Assembly (NCBI RefSeq): GCF_014698795.1
Contig: NZ_JACJTR010000014.1
Coordinates: 62,001 to 126,000, forward strand
Length of the DNA: 64,000 nucleotides
Direction of reading: 5' to 3'
DNA from: Nostoc sp. FACHB-892
GTDB taxonomy: Bacteria > Cyanobacteriota > Cyanobacteriia > Cyanobacteriales > Nostocaceae
The translations under genes and the position numbers were made by a program. How positions within the stretch are numbered: position 1 is the stretch's first letter; each line of letters starts with the position of its first letter. The notes beneath the pieces are model-generated. The model searched no databases and was not told the DNA's origin. It saw only the letters and a list, made by a program, of their open reading frames with translations. Shown piece by piece: positions 33,554-41,798 of this stretch.

Positions 33554-35212
33554 ATGGCAAAGCCAATTGAATTTAATTTATTTGCACCTTACAACAAAGG
33601 AGTATCATTAATTGGTTCTTTTTCTGATTGGCAAGAAATACCAATGGAAAAAGGTGACGATGGTTATTTTCGTACAAGTGTTCAATTAGAGGACGGTGTT
33701 TATAAATATAAATTTCGTGTCCAGTCAAATTCATGGTTTTTTGAACCAGAACAATGGGTTGATGTTACAGATCCTTATGCAACCGATATAGATGAACTGA
33801 GTGGAAAAGATGATGGTGTTGTCCGGATCAAAGATGGCGAAAGAATTACCGATACCTATGTTTGGCAACATGATGATAAACCTTTACCTGCTGACCACGA
33901 ATTGGTAATTTATGAATTGCACGTCGGTGATTTTTCTGGTGGTGAGGATGATCCTTATGCACGTGGAAAATACAAACACGTCATTGAAAAGTTAGATTAT
34001 TTGTGCGAACTAGGAATCAACGCTATTGAGTTGATGCCACTTAAAGAATATCCTGGTGATTATAGTTGGGGTTATAATCCCCGTCACTTCTTTGCAACAG
34101 AATCAAGTTATGGTTCTACTGCTGATTTGAAAAAATTGATTGATGAGTGTCATAGCAAAGGTATTCGTGTAATTCTGGACGGTATTTATAACCACTCAGA
34201 AGCATCTGCTCCCCTAACACAAATTGACCACGATTACTGGTATCATCATGATCCTCGTGACCCTGATAATAACTGGGGGCCTGAGTTTAATTATGAGCAT
34301 TATGACGAAAATTTAGATATTCATCCAGCGTGGAAATTTATTGGTGATACAATCCGTTTTTGGATATCAGAATATCATCTTGATGGTATTCGCTATGATG
34401 CGGCGCGGCAAATTGCTAACTACGATTTCATGCACTGGATTGTTCAGGAAGCCAAAAAAACTGCTGGAACGAAGCCTTTTTACAACGTTGCCGAACACAT
34501 TCCTGAAACTACGAGCATTACCAATGTAGATGGGCCAATGGATGGTTGCTGGCATGACAGTTTTTATCACTGTATTCTAGAACATATCTGCGGCGATACA
34601 TTTGATTTAGAGCGTCTAAAAGATGTCATTGACTGCAAGCGCCAGGGTTTCTTGGGTGCTACCAACGTAGTAAATTACCTCACCAACCATGACCATAACC
34701 ATGTCATGGTTGAATTGGGAAACCGTGAGATTTTTGACGAAGAAGCTTTTAGGCGGGTTAAATTAGGAGTAGCCATCCTAATGACTGCTGTAGGCGTACC
34801 TTTGATTTGGATGGGAGAGGAATTTGGCGAGTATAAACCTAAACAACCTGAATCAGCCAAAATCGATTGGACACTGTTAGGGAATGATCTAAATCGTAGT
34901 TTATTTGATTCATACAAAGGCTTAACCAACCTGCGTAAAAGTAATCATGCTCTCTACACAGAAAATATTGATTTTATCCACGAAAATGCAGAGGCAAAAG
35001 TATTAGCTTATACTCGTTGGAATGGTGAAGGTTCTCGTGTAGTCGTAATAGCAAATTTCTCCGAAAACTTCCTAGCTGGCTATCATGTTCCTAACTTTCC
35101 TAGCGCTGGTACATGGCACGAGTGGACAGGTAATTATGATGTCGAAGTCGGTGATGATGGCATCATAACTGACTTAGGGCCATACGAAGCCAAAGTGTTT
35201 GTATGGCAGTAA
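33554..35212 (+). CDS. GH13 alpha-glucan enzyme with N-terminal CBM48-like domain
   Basis: 552 residues. The first 100 residues form a CBM48/early-set domain (FNLFAPYNKGVSLIGSFSDW). The GH13 barrel has all four regions: LDGIYNHS, GIRYDAARQI (nucleophile Asp), NVAEHIP (acid/base Glu) and TNHDHN. A C-terminal beta domain follows from about 465. It probably cleaves or transfers alpha-1,4/1,6-glucans in glycogen or maltodextrin metabolism; whether it is an amylase, a debranching or a branching-type enzyme cannot be settled by eye. No signal peptide, so cytoplasmic. A strong terminator follows. Confidence 0.9.
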   Translation: MAKPIEFNLFAPYNKGVSLIGSFSDWQEIPMEKGDDGYFRTSVQLEDGVYKYKFRVQSNSWFFEPEQWVDVTDPYATDIDELSGKDDGVVRIKDGERITDTYVWQHDDKPLPADHELVIYELHVGDFSGGEDDPYARGKYKHVIEKLDYLCELGINAIELMPLKEYPGDYSWGYNPRHFFATESSYGSTADLKKLIDECHSKGIRVILDGIYNHSEASAPLTQIDHDYWYHHDPRDPDNNWGPEFNYEHYDENLDIHPAWKFIGDTIRFWISEYHLDGIRYDAARQIANYDFMHWIVQEAKKTAGTKPFYNVAEHIPETTSITNVDGPMDGCWHDSFYHCILEHICGDTFDLERLKDVIDCKRQGFLGATNVVNYLTNHDHNHVMVELGNREIFDEEAFRRVKLGVAILMTAVGVPLIWMGEEFGEYKPKQPESAKIDWTLLGNDLNRSLFDSYKGLTNLRKSNHALYTENIDFIHENAEAKVLAYTRWNGEGSRVVVIANFSENFLAGYHVPNFPSAGTWHEWTGNYDVEVGDDGIITDLGPYEAKVFVWQ

Positions 35213-35253
35213 TTATATACACTACTACTGAGTCAGTAGCCCAATAGCAAATA

Positions 35254-35280
35254 AAAAAGGGGAAAATATTTCCCCTTTTT
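35254..35280 (+). terminator. Rho-independent terminator after the GH13 gene
   Basis: AAAAGGGGAAA and TTTCCCCTTTT pair around a short ATA-type loop, ending in a T-run. About 40 bp after the stop codon. The symmetry would also let it act on the other strand. Confidence 0.85.
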
Positions 35281-35411
35281 CAGTTATTACCTTATTGGTG
35301 TACAGTCCAGTTAGAAGTTTGTCAAGTTAAAAATAAGCTATTTTAAAATTTTATGGGTTTGTGTTACACTTTTGAGTTGAAGTGCGTATATAAAATTGCC
35401 AGAGCATCCCC

Positions 35412-36470
35412 ATGCACAACAAATTATTTAATAGTAATATCGACAACGCTAATATTGAGAACGATCGCATTTTATTAACTCCCAATGAAATCAAATCAAA
35501 ATTACCTTTAACACAATTAGCCGAACAAAGAGTTTTAGCATATAGGCAAGAAATAGAACAGATACTAGATTTTCAGGATCGCAGAAAATTTATAGTGGTT
35601 GGCCCATGCTCAATCCACGACCCAAAAGCAGCGCTCGAATATTCTGAAAGGTTGAAAATATTGGCCGAGCAAGTGCAGGATAAGCTGCTACTAATTATGC
35701 GAGTGTACTTTGAAAAACCAAGAACAACCGTAGGTTGGAAAGGGTTAATTAACGATCCCGATATGGATGATTCTTTCCATGTAGAGAATGGGTTATTAAT
35801 TGCACGGGAGCTATTATTAAAAATTACAGAATTGGGATTACCTGCTGGTACAGAAGCCCTAGATCCAATCATACCCCAATACATTAGTGAATTAATTACA
35901 TGGTCTGCTATAGGGGCACGTACGACTGAATCACAAACTCACCGCGAAATGGCAAGTGGACTTTCGATGCCTGTGGGTTTTAAAAACGGTACTGACGGCA
36001 ATATTCAAGTAGCTTTGAATGCCCTACAATCAGCTAGAAACGCGCATAATTTTATCGGAATTAATCAAAACGGACAGGTCAGCGTCTTTCAAACTAAAGG
36101 TAATGGCTACGGTCACGTAATTTTAAGGGGTGGTAGTCAACCCAATTTTGATCCAGCAAATGTCAAACTGGTAGAAGAGAAATTAAAACAGGCAGATTTA
36201 CCACCGAGGATTGTTGTCGATTGTAGCCACGGCAATACTAATAAAGATTACAAATTACAAGGTGCCGTCTTAGAAAATATTATTCAGCAAATAGTGGATG
36301 GTAATACATCAATAGTTGGCATGATGCTAGAATCTCATTTATATGAAGGTAGTCAACCAATTACTGGTAAACAAGAAGAATTAAAATATGGAATTTCTGT
36401 AACTGATAAATGTATTGGTTGGGAAGAAACCGAAAAAATAATTTTGGCTGCTTACGAAAAACTTAATTAA
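35412..36470 (+). CDS. 3-deoxy-7-phosphoheptulonate (DAHP) synthase, class I
   Basis: 352 residues. First step of the shikimate pathway: phosphoenolpyruvate plus erythrose 4-phosphate gives DAHP. Motifs of the AroFGH type: VVGPCSIHDPKAALEYSERL, the KPRTTVGWKGLINDP loop, PVGFKNGTDGNI, RGGSQPNF and VVDCSHGNTNKDYK. The N-terminal segment (about 1-50) corresponds to the region that carries feedback-inhibitor residues in the E. coli enzymes. Free-standing gene between two terminator-like hairpins. Confidence 0.95.
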   Translation: MHNKLFNSNIDNANIENDRILLTPNEIKSKLPLTQLAEQRVLAYRQEIEQILDFQDRRKFIVVGPCSIHDPKAALEYSERLKILAEQVQDKLLLIMRVYFEKPRTTVGWKGLINDPDMDDSFHVENGLLIARELLLKITELGLPAGTEALDPIIPQYISELITWSAIGARTTESQTHREMASGLSMPVGFKNGTDGNIQVALNALQSARNAHNFIGINQNGQVSVFQTKGNGYGHVILRGGSQPNFDPANVKLVEEKLKQADLPPRIVVDCSHGNTNKDYKLQGAVLENIIQQIVDGNTSIVGMMLESHLYEGSQPITGKQEELKYGISVTDKCIGWEETEKIILAAYEKLN

Positions 36471-36473
36471 GCT

Positions 36474-36503
36474 CATCCCAACCCTACAAAGGGGATGGGA
36501 TTT
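36474..36503 (+). terminator. Putative terminator hairpin after DAHP synthase
   Basis: ATCCCA-A-CCC faces GGG-GA-TGGGAT around TACAAAG, followed only by TTT. A relative of this block lies at 49182-49256, so it may instead be part of a dispersed repeat. Confidence 0.5.
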
Positions 36504-36506
36504 CAC

Positions 36507-36540
36507 GTTGGCAGTTAACTGTTAACAGTTAACTGCCAAC
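36507..36540. repeat. 34-bp perfect palindrome
   Basis: GTTGGCAGTTAACTGTT is followed directly by its reverse complement. It contains nested TTAAC units. It lies in the convergent gap after DAHP synthase. Shorter TTAACCGTTAAC-like versions occur at about 37291 and 49210. Confidence 0.9.
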
Positions 36541-36648
36541 CATCACATTTTGACGATCGCTTTAAATTGTTACCAATAAAGAAACGTTGAGCCTTAGAAG
36601 CTCAACGTTCAAGTTTTAACTCCCTCCTCTCGCCCTACTCCCTCGCCG

Positions 36649-37272
36649 CTACGTTAGTTCCAGTCCACCTTGATAGCCAGTGACGATGCGACCACCATCC
36701 TTGAGAATGTGGACTTCTATCTGATCGCTAGCCCAGGTAATCTGGTCTTGGAAAGCCGGGTTTAAAACACGAACCCGTTGATTGCTAGAAGAAACTGGAG
36801 AGTTGGGAGAATTTATTGCCAGAGATTGGACAAAAGGCCCGTCAATCAGAATATCAAGTTGTTCTAACAATGCTTGGGAACCTGGCGGTGCAGATTGAGA
36901 CTGTAGTTGCCAGAGAGTGAACCCAGTAAAAGACATTACATTTAACCCAGCAGCTTTTACCTTACGAGCTAAAGACGCTAGTGCAGTTGCTTGCCAAAAG
37001 GGTTCTCCACCAGAGAATGTTACACCCGTATTGTGAGGATTGCTGAGAATATTTTCGGCAAGGGTATCAACAGCAATCAATTGGTTAGCTTCAAATGACC
37101 AGGAGTTAGTATTAAAGCAGCCAGGACACTCACGAAGACAACCTTGTACCCAGACGACTGCACGACAACCAGGGCCATTAACTTCTGACTGATCAACGTA
37201 ACCCATAATGTTGAGATAGCCAGGGGGAATTTCCATGAGTGCTAGCGATGGGTCAGTTGGCTTAATTTCCAT
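36649..37272 (-). CDS. Radical-SAM activating enzyme (NrdG-like)
   Basis: 207 residues. The cluster motif is C-x3-C-x2-C (QGCLRECPGCFN), the SAM-binding GGE motif is TFSGGEPFWQ, and DILIDGPF follows. This layout is that of activases for glycyl-radical enzymes, such as NrdG of anaerobic ribonucleotide reductase. No reductase gene is adjacent, so the target is uncertain. AAGGAG lies about 9 bp upstream of the ATG at 37272. Confidence 0.85.
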   Translation of the reverse strand: MEIKPTDPSLALMEIPPGYLNIMGYVDQSEVNGPGCRAVVWVQGCLRECPGCFNTNSWSFEANQLIAVDTLAENILSNPHNTGVTFSGGEPFWQATALASLARKVKAAGLNVMSFTGFTLWQLQSQSAPPGSQALLEQLDILIDGPFVQSLAINSPNSPVSSSNQRVRVLNPAFQDQITWASDQIEVHILKDGGRIVTGYQGGLELT

Positions 37273-37454
37273 CTCTTTAACTCCTTTTAGCCGTTGCCTG
37301 TTAACCGTTAACTATAGCGAATCCTCAATTAGATAACCGCGACAAGTGAACTGAAACTGATGACAAATTTTATGGAATTTTGAAAAGTCCGCTTTAACTG
37401 ACTAGACTGAAGTTAGTTGCCCAGCTAGTATTGACCCTTTTATAGATAGAATCG

Positions 37455-38648
37455 ATGACTAAACAAAATTCTAGAATTTGTATCCTTGGTGGAGGCTTTG
37501 GTGGTCTTTACACAGCCTTGCGCTTAAGTCAGCTTCCTTGGGAATCTACGCAAAAACCTGAAATTGTTCTAGTAGATCAAAGCGATCGCTTCCTATTCTC
37601 TCCCTTACTTTACGAATTACTCACTGGCGAACTACAAACCTGGGAAATTGCCCCACCGTTTGAAGAACTTTTACAAGGCACAGGGGTGCGTTTTTATCAA
37701 GGGGTTGTGTCTGAAATCGACATCGAGCAGAAACAAGTAAATGTACAGAACGGGCCAGAAATCCCTTACGATCGCTTAGTACTGGCTCTAGGAGGTGAGA
37801 CACCGCTAGATTTAGTCCCAGGTGCAACTGCCTACGGTTACCCATTCCGCACAATCTCTGATGCCTATCGTTTAGAAGAACGCCTGCGATTTTTAGAAGA
37901 ATCGGATGTTGATAAAATTCGGGTGGCAATTATTGGAGCTGGCTACAGTGGTGTAGAGTTAGCCTGTAAGTTAGCCGACAGACTAGGTGAAAGAGGACGC
38001 TTTCGGATCATTGAAATTGCTGACCAAATTTTGCGAACTTCCCCAGAGTTTAACCGGGAAGCAGCAAAGAAAGCAATAGATGCGCGTGGTGTGTTTATTG
38101 ATTTAGAAACCAAAGTCGAATCAATAGAGCAAAATTCCATTTCCCTAGAGTACAAAAACCAGTTAGACACGATTCCCGTGGATTTAGTAATTTGGACTGT
38201 GGGAACTAGGGTTGCGCCCGTGGTAAAATCTCTTCCCCTAAAGCAAAACCAGCGTGGTCAAATCAGCACTACATCAACTTTACAAGTACTTGAGCATCCA
38301 GAAATCTTTGCCTTGGGAGATTTAGCAGACTGTCATGATGCTGAAGGACAGCAAGTCCCCGCCACTGCACAAGCCGCTTTTCAACAAGCTGATTATACTG
38401 CTTGGAATATCTGGGCAACTCTGACTAATCGCCCCCTCCTTCCCTTCCGCTATCAACAGTTGGGAGAAATGATGGCACTAGGAATAGACAACGCTACTCT
38501 CACTGGTTTAGGAATGAAACTAGATGGCCGCTTGGCATCCGTTGCCCGGCGGATTGCTTATTTATATCGGCTGCCAACTTTAGATCATCAACTCAAAGTT
38601 GGTTTTAATTGGCTAGTGCGTCCGATCATAGAAACACTTTCTCGGTAA
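37455..38648 (+). CDS. Type II NADH dehydrogenase-like flavoprotein
   Basis: 397 residues. Two dinucleotide-binding motifs: ILGGGFGGLYTALRL at the N-terminus (FAD) and VAIIGAGYSGVELACKL near 160 (NAD(P)H). ALGDLADC near 290 binds the flavin, and AQAAFQQADYTAWNIWA follows. It oxidises NAD(P)H and passes electrons to quinone without pumping protons; in cyanobacteria such NDH-2 proteins are often redox sensors, and a related role in phylloquinone maturation is known. The C-terminal 50 residues are amphipathic and may touch the membrane. Confidence 0.9.
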   Translation: MTKQNSRICILGGGFGGLYTALRLSQLPWESTQKPEIVLVDQSDRFLFSPLLYELLTGELQTWEIAPPFEELLQGTGVRFYQGVVSEIDIEQKQVNVQNGPEIPYDRLVLALGGETPLDLVPGATAYGYPFRTISDAYRLEERLRFLEESDVDKIRVAIIGAGYSGVELACKLADRLGERGRFRIIEIADQILRTSPEFNREAAKKAIDARGVFIDLETKVESIEQNSISLEYKNQLDTIPVDLVIWTVGTRVAPVVKSLPLKQNQRGQISTTSTLQVLEHPEIFALGDLADCHDAEGQQVPATAQAAFQQADYTAWNIWATLTNRPLLPFRYQQLGEMMALGIDNATLTGLGMKLDGRLASVARRIAYLYRLPTLDHQLKVGFNWLVRPIIETLSR

Positions 38649-38680
38649 CTTAATTGAGAATGGGGAATTGGGACTAATGG

Positions 38681-38702
38681 CTAATGACAAATGACCAATG
38701 AC
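38681..38702. repeat. STRR run (CTAATGA/CAAATGA/CCAATGA)
   Basis: Short heptameric repeat in the gap between the NADH dehydrogenase-like and HAD genes. Confidence 0.7.
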
Positions 38703-38811
38703 AATGATTTGCTTTATTTCCGCCAACCTACTTAGGAGATGCTAGACTCTACCCACAGAAGCTCTAAACAAGCCAAAATCTAACATTCAACATTCAAATT
38801 TTTAAACTTTG

Positions 38812-39459
38812 ATGGAACAACCGAAAGTTATTTTTTTAGATGCTGTGGGTACACTCTTCAATGTCAAAGGTAGTGTGGGTAAAGTTTATAGTCAGATAGC
38901 CCAAGAATTTGACGTTAAAGTTCCAGCTGAAACATTGGATACAGCCTTCATCAAAAGCTTTAAAGCAGCGCCGCCGCCGATATTCCCAGATGCAGAACTG
39001 CAAGATATTCCCCAGCGCGAGTTTGATTGGTGGCGGATAATTGCTCTTAACACTTTTGAAAATGCGGGTGTTCTCAAGGAATTTTCTGACTTTTCGGCTT
39101 TTTTTAGCGAACTTTACATCCATTTTGGCACTGCCGAACCGTGGTTTGTTTATCCTGATGTCTTACCAGCTTTAATCAACTGGCGGCGGTTGGGAGTTAC
39201 CTTAGGGGTGCTGTCCAATTTTGATTCTCGGATTTACTCAGTATTGCAAAGTTTGGGATTGAGAGACTTTTTTTCCTCTGTCACCATTGCTACCCAGGTA
39301 CGTGCAGCTAAACCCGATCCTCAAATTTTTGCCATTGCTTTAGATAAACATAAATGTTCTCCAGAAGCAGCATGGCATATTGGCGATAGCATTGTGGAAG
39401 ACTACCATGCAGCTAAAGCAGCCGGACTCAGAGGCGTTTGGATCAACCGTGGAAAATGA
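38812..39459 (+). CDS. HAD-IA family hydrolase (REG-2-like)
   Basis: 215 residues from the ATG at 38812. Motif I reads FLDAVGTLF: the nucleophile Asp is present, but the usual second Asp (DxD) is Val, a form seen in REG-2-like HAD proteins. Motif II is LGVLSNFDSR, motif III lies around VRAAKPDPQIF, motif IV in WHIGDSIVEDYHAA. A cap domain lies between about 20 and 95. Probably a phosphatase of low or altered activity; the substrate is unknown. Confidence 0.88.
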   Translation: MEQPKVIFLDAVGTLFNVKGSVGKVYSQIAQEFDVKVPAETLDTAFIKSFKAAPPPIFPDAELQDIPQREFDWWRIIALNTFENAGVLKEFSDFSAFFSELYIHFGTAEPWFVYPDVLPALINWRRLGVTLGVLSNFDSRIYSVLQSLGLRDFFSSVTIATQVRAAKPDPQIFAIALDKHKCSPEAAWHIGDSIVEDYHAAKAAGLRGVWINRGK

Positions 39460-39491
39460 GGGGATACTTTCAATTCAGCAACGCCAAATTC

Positions 39492-39854
39492 TTAAAGTGG
39501 AATCCAATCCAATCTATCAATCCACTCTTCTACCTCAGTCGCTTCCCAAATCAAATAAATTGTTTCTGTCCAAATACTGAGGTTCCTACTGGAACGCAAC
39601 CAAATTAGTCCCCAAATATGTCATCCATCTCCCCAGTGTTCTTGTAGATGTTCGGGCATACTTTTGTGATTGTCTGTAACCAATATTCGTTGGGATAATT
39701 CCAGGTAGCGCAGGATATCTGGGTCAAGCGTACCTAATGGCGGTGCTTCGGCATCGCCTACCCTCAGAATATCTATTGCTGGATTGAGGCGCAAAACAGA
39801 TGTCTTCAGCTTGGGCGACAAATTTTCATCAAGGAGAAAACGTACCTTCACCAA
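39492..39854 (-). pseudogene. DUF5615 PIN-like toxin frame interrupted by an in-frame TGA
   Basis: The intact part (39621-39854) encodes 77 residues with the family signature VRFLLDENLSPKL and RILVTDNHKSMPEHL. A TGA at 39621-39623 then stops it. Beyond the stop the same frame continues for 42 codons (HIWGLIWLRSS, then IWEATEVEEWIDRLDWIPL) to a TAA, which reads like the normal C-terminus of the family. The full length would be about 120 residues. So a single nonsense change appears to have truncated the toxin. The first codons overlap the DUF433 gene by 7 bp, the usual toxin-antitoxin arrangement. Confidence 0.8.
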
Positions 39855-40180
39855 GAGTTTAGCAGCTCCTGCTCACTTTGCACCTTTAATGCTCTTAAAC
39901 GTTGCATCAAAGGTGAAGGATTAGCTAATGATTCTTGATAGCGCTGTTCTCGCCACTTTGCTAGCCGCAACATATAAGCATCTATTTCAACACGATTATG
40001 CAGGTAGTAGGTAAGCGTCGCATAAATTTTTTCCAAATTCAGGGAAGGTAATTCCTCTATAATTTGCTCTGGTGAATATCCTTGCAAGTAATATTGAATC
40101 ACATTATCAATACCAATGCGATGCCCTTTGATACGGATGTCATCTGGGTCTATAAACTCAAAATAATCTTCTAGTTGCAT
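39848..40180 (-). CDS. DUF433-type antitoxin
   Basis: 110 residues. The N-terminal half is the DUF433 winged-helix-like domain (DDIRIKGHRIGIDNVIQYYL, YSPEQIIEELPSLNLEKIYA, TLTYYLHNRVEIDAYM), and the C-terminal tail (LRLAKWREQRYQESL onward) is the part expected to bind the toxin. It is read first, and the toxin frame overlaps its end by 7 bp. It probably autoregulates the pair. Confidence 0.85.
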   Translation of the reverse strand: MQLEDYFEFIDPDDIRIKGHRIGIDNVIQYYLQGYSPEQIIEELPSLNLEKIYATLTYYLHNRVEIDAYMLRLAKWREQRYQESLANPSPLMQRLRALKVQSEQELLNSW

Positions 40181-40659
40181 TCATCTAACTCTCTAGGGTC
40201 TTTTAGGATCAATTCGTAATTCGTAATTGAATTCTATAATTACGAATTACGTTAGCTTCATGATCAATTACGAATTATTTTGACATATTTTGTATTTATC
40301 AGGACTTACGCACTCAGATCCCCCAACCCCCTTAAAAAGGGGGCTTTAGAAGTTCCCCCCTTTTTAAGGGGGGCTAGGGAGGATCTAGGTTTCAGGCTTC
40401 AGTGCGTAAGTCCTATTTATGGAGACAATAAACCCCTTTAAGAGCGATCGCCAAACCTATTACTCCAAAAACTTCCTATGTTCTGCTCAAACCATGAGAA
40501 ATAAGGGGAAGAGTTAGAACTTGAAACATTAAGTTCAGAAACTCATTAATCCACCTTGTCCCAACTCCCGACTCCCCACTCCCTTATTCCCCTACTGCCC
40601 GAACACTCGTATGATCAAAATATCAGGAAAACATAACAGCCAGATTTTTACCGCAAAAC
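40181..40659. other. Intergenic region, about 480 bp, with two repeat families
   Basis: First part (40209-40278): repeats of AATTCGTAATT and the complementary TAATTACGAATTACG, forming imperfect palindromes. Then the mobile-type element at 40301-40414. The rest shows CCCACTCCC-type repeats and no gene. Confidence 0.6.
40301..40414. mobile_element. 114-bp MITE-like element with perfect 14-bp inverted ends
   Basis: The ends AGGACTTACGCACT and AGTGCGTAAGTCCT are exact reverse complements. Inside, CCCCCTTAAAAAGGGGG and CCCCCCTTTTTAAGGGGGG make strong hairpins. ATTTAT is found one base before the left end (40294-40299) and directly after the right end (40415-40420), a possible target duplication. 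It has no gene of its own; a transposase elsewhere would have to move it. Related ends are at 3072/3260 and 49331. Confidence 0.75.
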
Positions 40660-41520
40660 ATGGGCAGTATTTGGGAAATCGATTTTTACTCCCGTCCGAT
40701 TTTGGACGATAATCAGAAAAAAGTTTGGGAAGTCTTAGTCTGCGAAAGCCCCTTAGATATAAGCACAAAAGTAGATTCTTTGTTTCGCTATGCTCAATAT
40801 TGTCCTAGTACCCAGGTAAATTCGGTTTGGTTACGGACAGCGTTGCAGGAGGCTATTAACCAAGCTGGAAAAGCACCAATTAAAATCCGCTTTTTCCGCC
40901 GCCAAATGAACAATATGATTACTAAAGCTTGCCAAGACTTGGGAATTCCCGCCCAGCCTAGCCGCCGCACTTTGCTTCTCAACCAATGGTTAGAACAGCG
41001 CATGGAGGAAGTGTATCCTCAAGAAGCAGGGTATCAAGGGGGGACTAATCCTTCAGTCCGCTTAGAGAAACCTTTGCCGCAACGTTTACCAGATGCTTTG
41101 GAAGGACAACAGTGGGTATTTGTTACCTTAGATGCTGCGGATTTTGCTGAGATGCCAGAGTGGGAAATTGGCTTTGGTGAAGCTTTCCCCATAGAGTTGG
41201 CGAAAGTTTCATCTGAAGCCCGTATTCCTGGGATTTTGATTTTCTCACCGAGAGCGTTACCCTTAGCAGCCTGGATGTCTGGTTTGGAGTTGGCTTTTTT
41301 AAGATTTGACACCAGTGAAGAGGCAAGATTGCTTTTAGAAACTGGTGTAACTGAAAGTTGGATTGTGGCAAATATCAAAAAACCTCAAGTCTTAGCAGAA
41401 GCCAAGGGTTTTGAAGAAGCCAAGCAAAAAGCTAACGGGGTGCATTTTATCGGTGTACAGTCTGATCCCGAAGCACAATCTTTTGCTGGTTTTTGGCTGT
41501 TGCAAGAGGTTAATCTTTGA
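40660..41520 (+). CDS. Tab2/Atab2-like RNA-binding protein (DUF1092)
   Basis: 286 residues. Conserved across cyanobacteria and plastids; in algae and plants the relatives help translate psaB and assemble photosystem I. Recognised by the N-terminal WEIDFYSRPILDDNQKKVWE, the block IRFFRRQMNNMITKACQDLG, and the C-terminal ESWIVANIKKPQVLAEAKGF and FAGFWLLQE. Soluble. It is likely to act on photosystem mRNAs by homology only. Confidence 0.88.
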   Translation: MGSIWEIDFYSRPILDDNQKKVWEVLVCESPLDISTKVDSLFRYAQYCPSTQVNSVWLRTALQEAINQAGKAPIKIRFFRRQMNNMITKACQDLGIPAQPSRRTLLLNQWLEQRMEEVYPQEAGYQGGTNPSVRLEKPLPQRLPDALEGQQWVFVTLDAADFAEMPEWEIGFGEAFPIELAKVSSEARIPGILIFSPRALPLAAWMSGLELAFLRFDTSEEARLLLETGVTESWIVANIKKPQVLAEAKGFEEAKQKANGVHFIGVQSDPEAQSFAGFWLLQEVNL

Positions 41521-41567
41521 AAATGGGGAGTGGGGAGTGGGGGACAGGGGGACAAGGAGAATAACCA

Positions 41568-41588
41568 TGCCCAATGACTAATGACTAG
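41568..41588. repeat. STRR run (CCAATGA/CTAATGA)
   Basis: Short heptameric repeat in the gap after the Tab2-like gene; CCAATGACTAATGACTAG. Confidence 0.7.
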
Positions 41589-41798
41589 ATCCGTTGAGAC
41601 ATGACAATGATTTGGGATAATTAACTGCGTCCATCAGTGTTGATTTACGTTTCAAATGGTAACTGTAAGGAAACGCTGATGATTTTTGGATGGTTATCTG
41701 CGTTCATCAGCAGAAAGTCTGGTCGTTGGCTTTTAGCGATCGCACTTTCTTCAATGTGCGTTGATATGCGGTTCAAAATCCACAATTCACTAAGGATC

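Noticed and set aside
41637-41798. N-terminal extension of the PmbA-type protein by 54 residues
   Set aside because: The extension has no family similarity, and a good ribosome site lies directly before the ATG at 41799.
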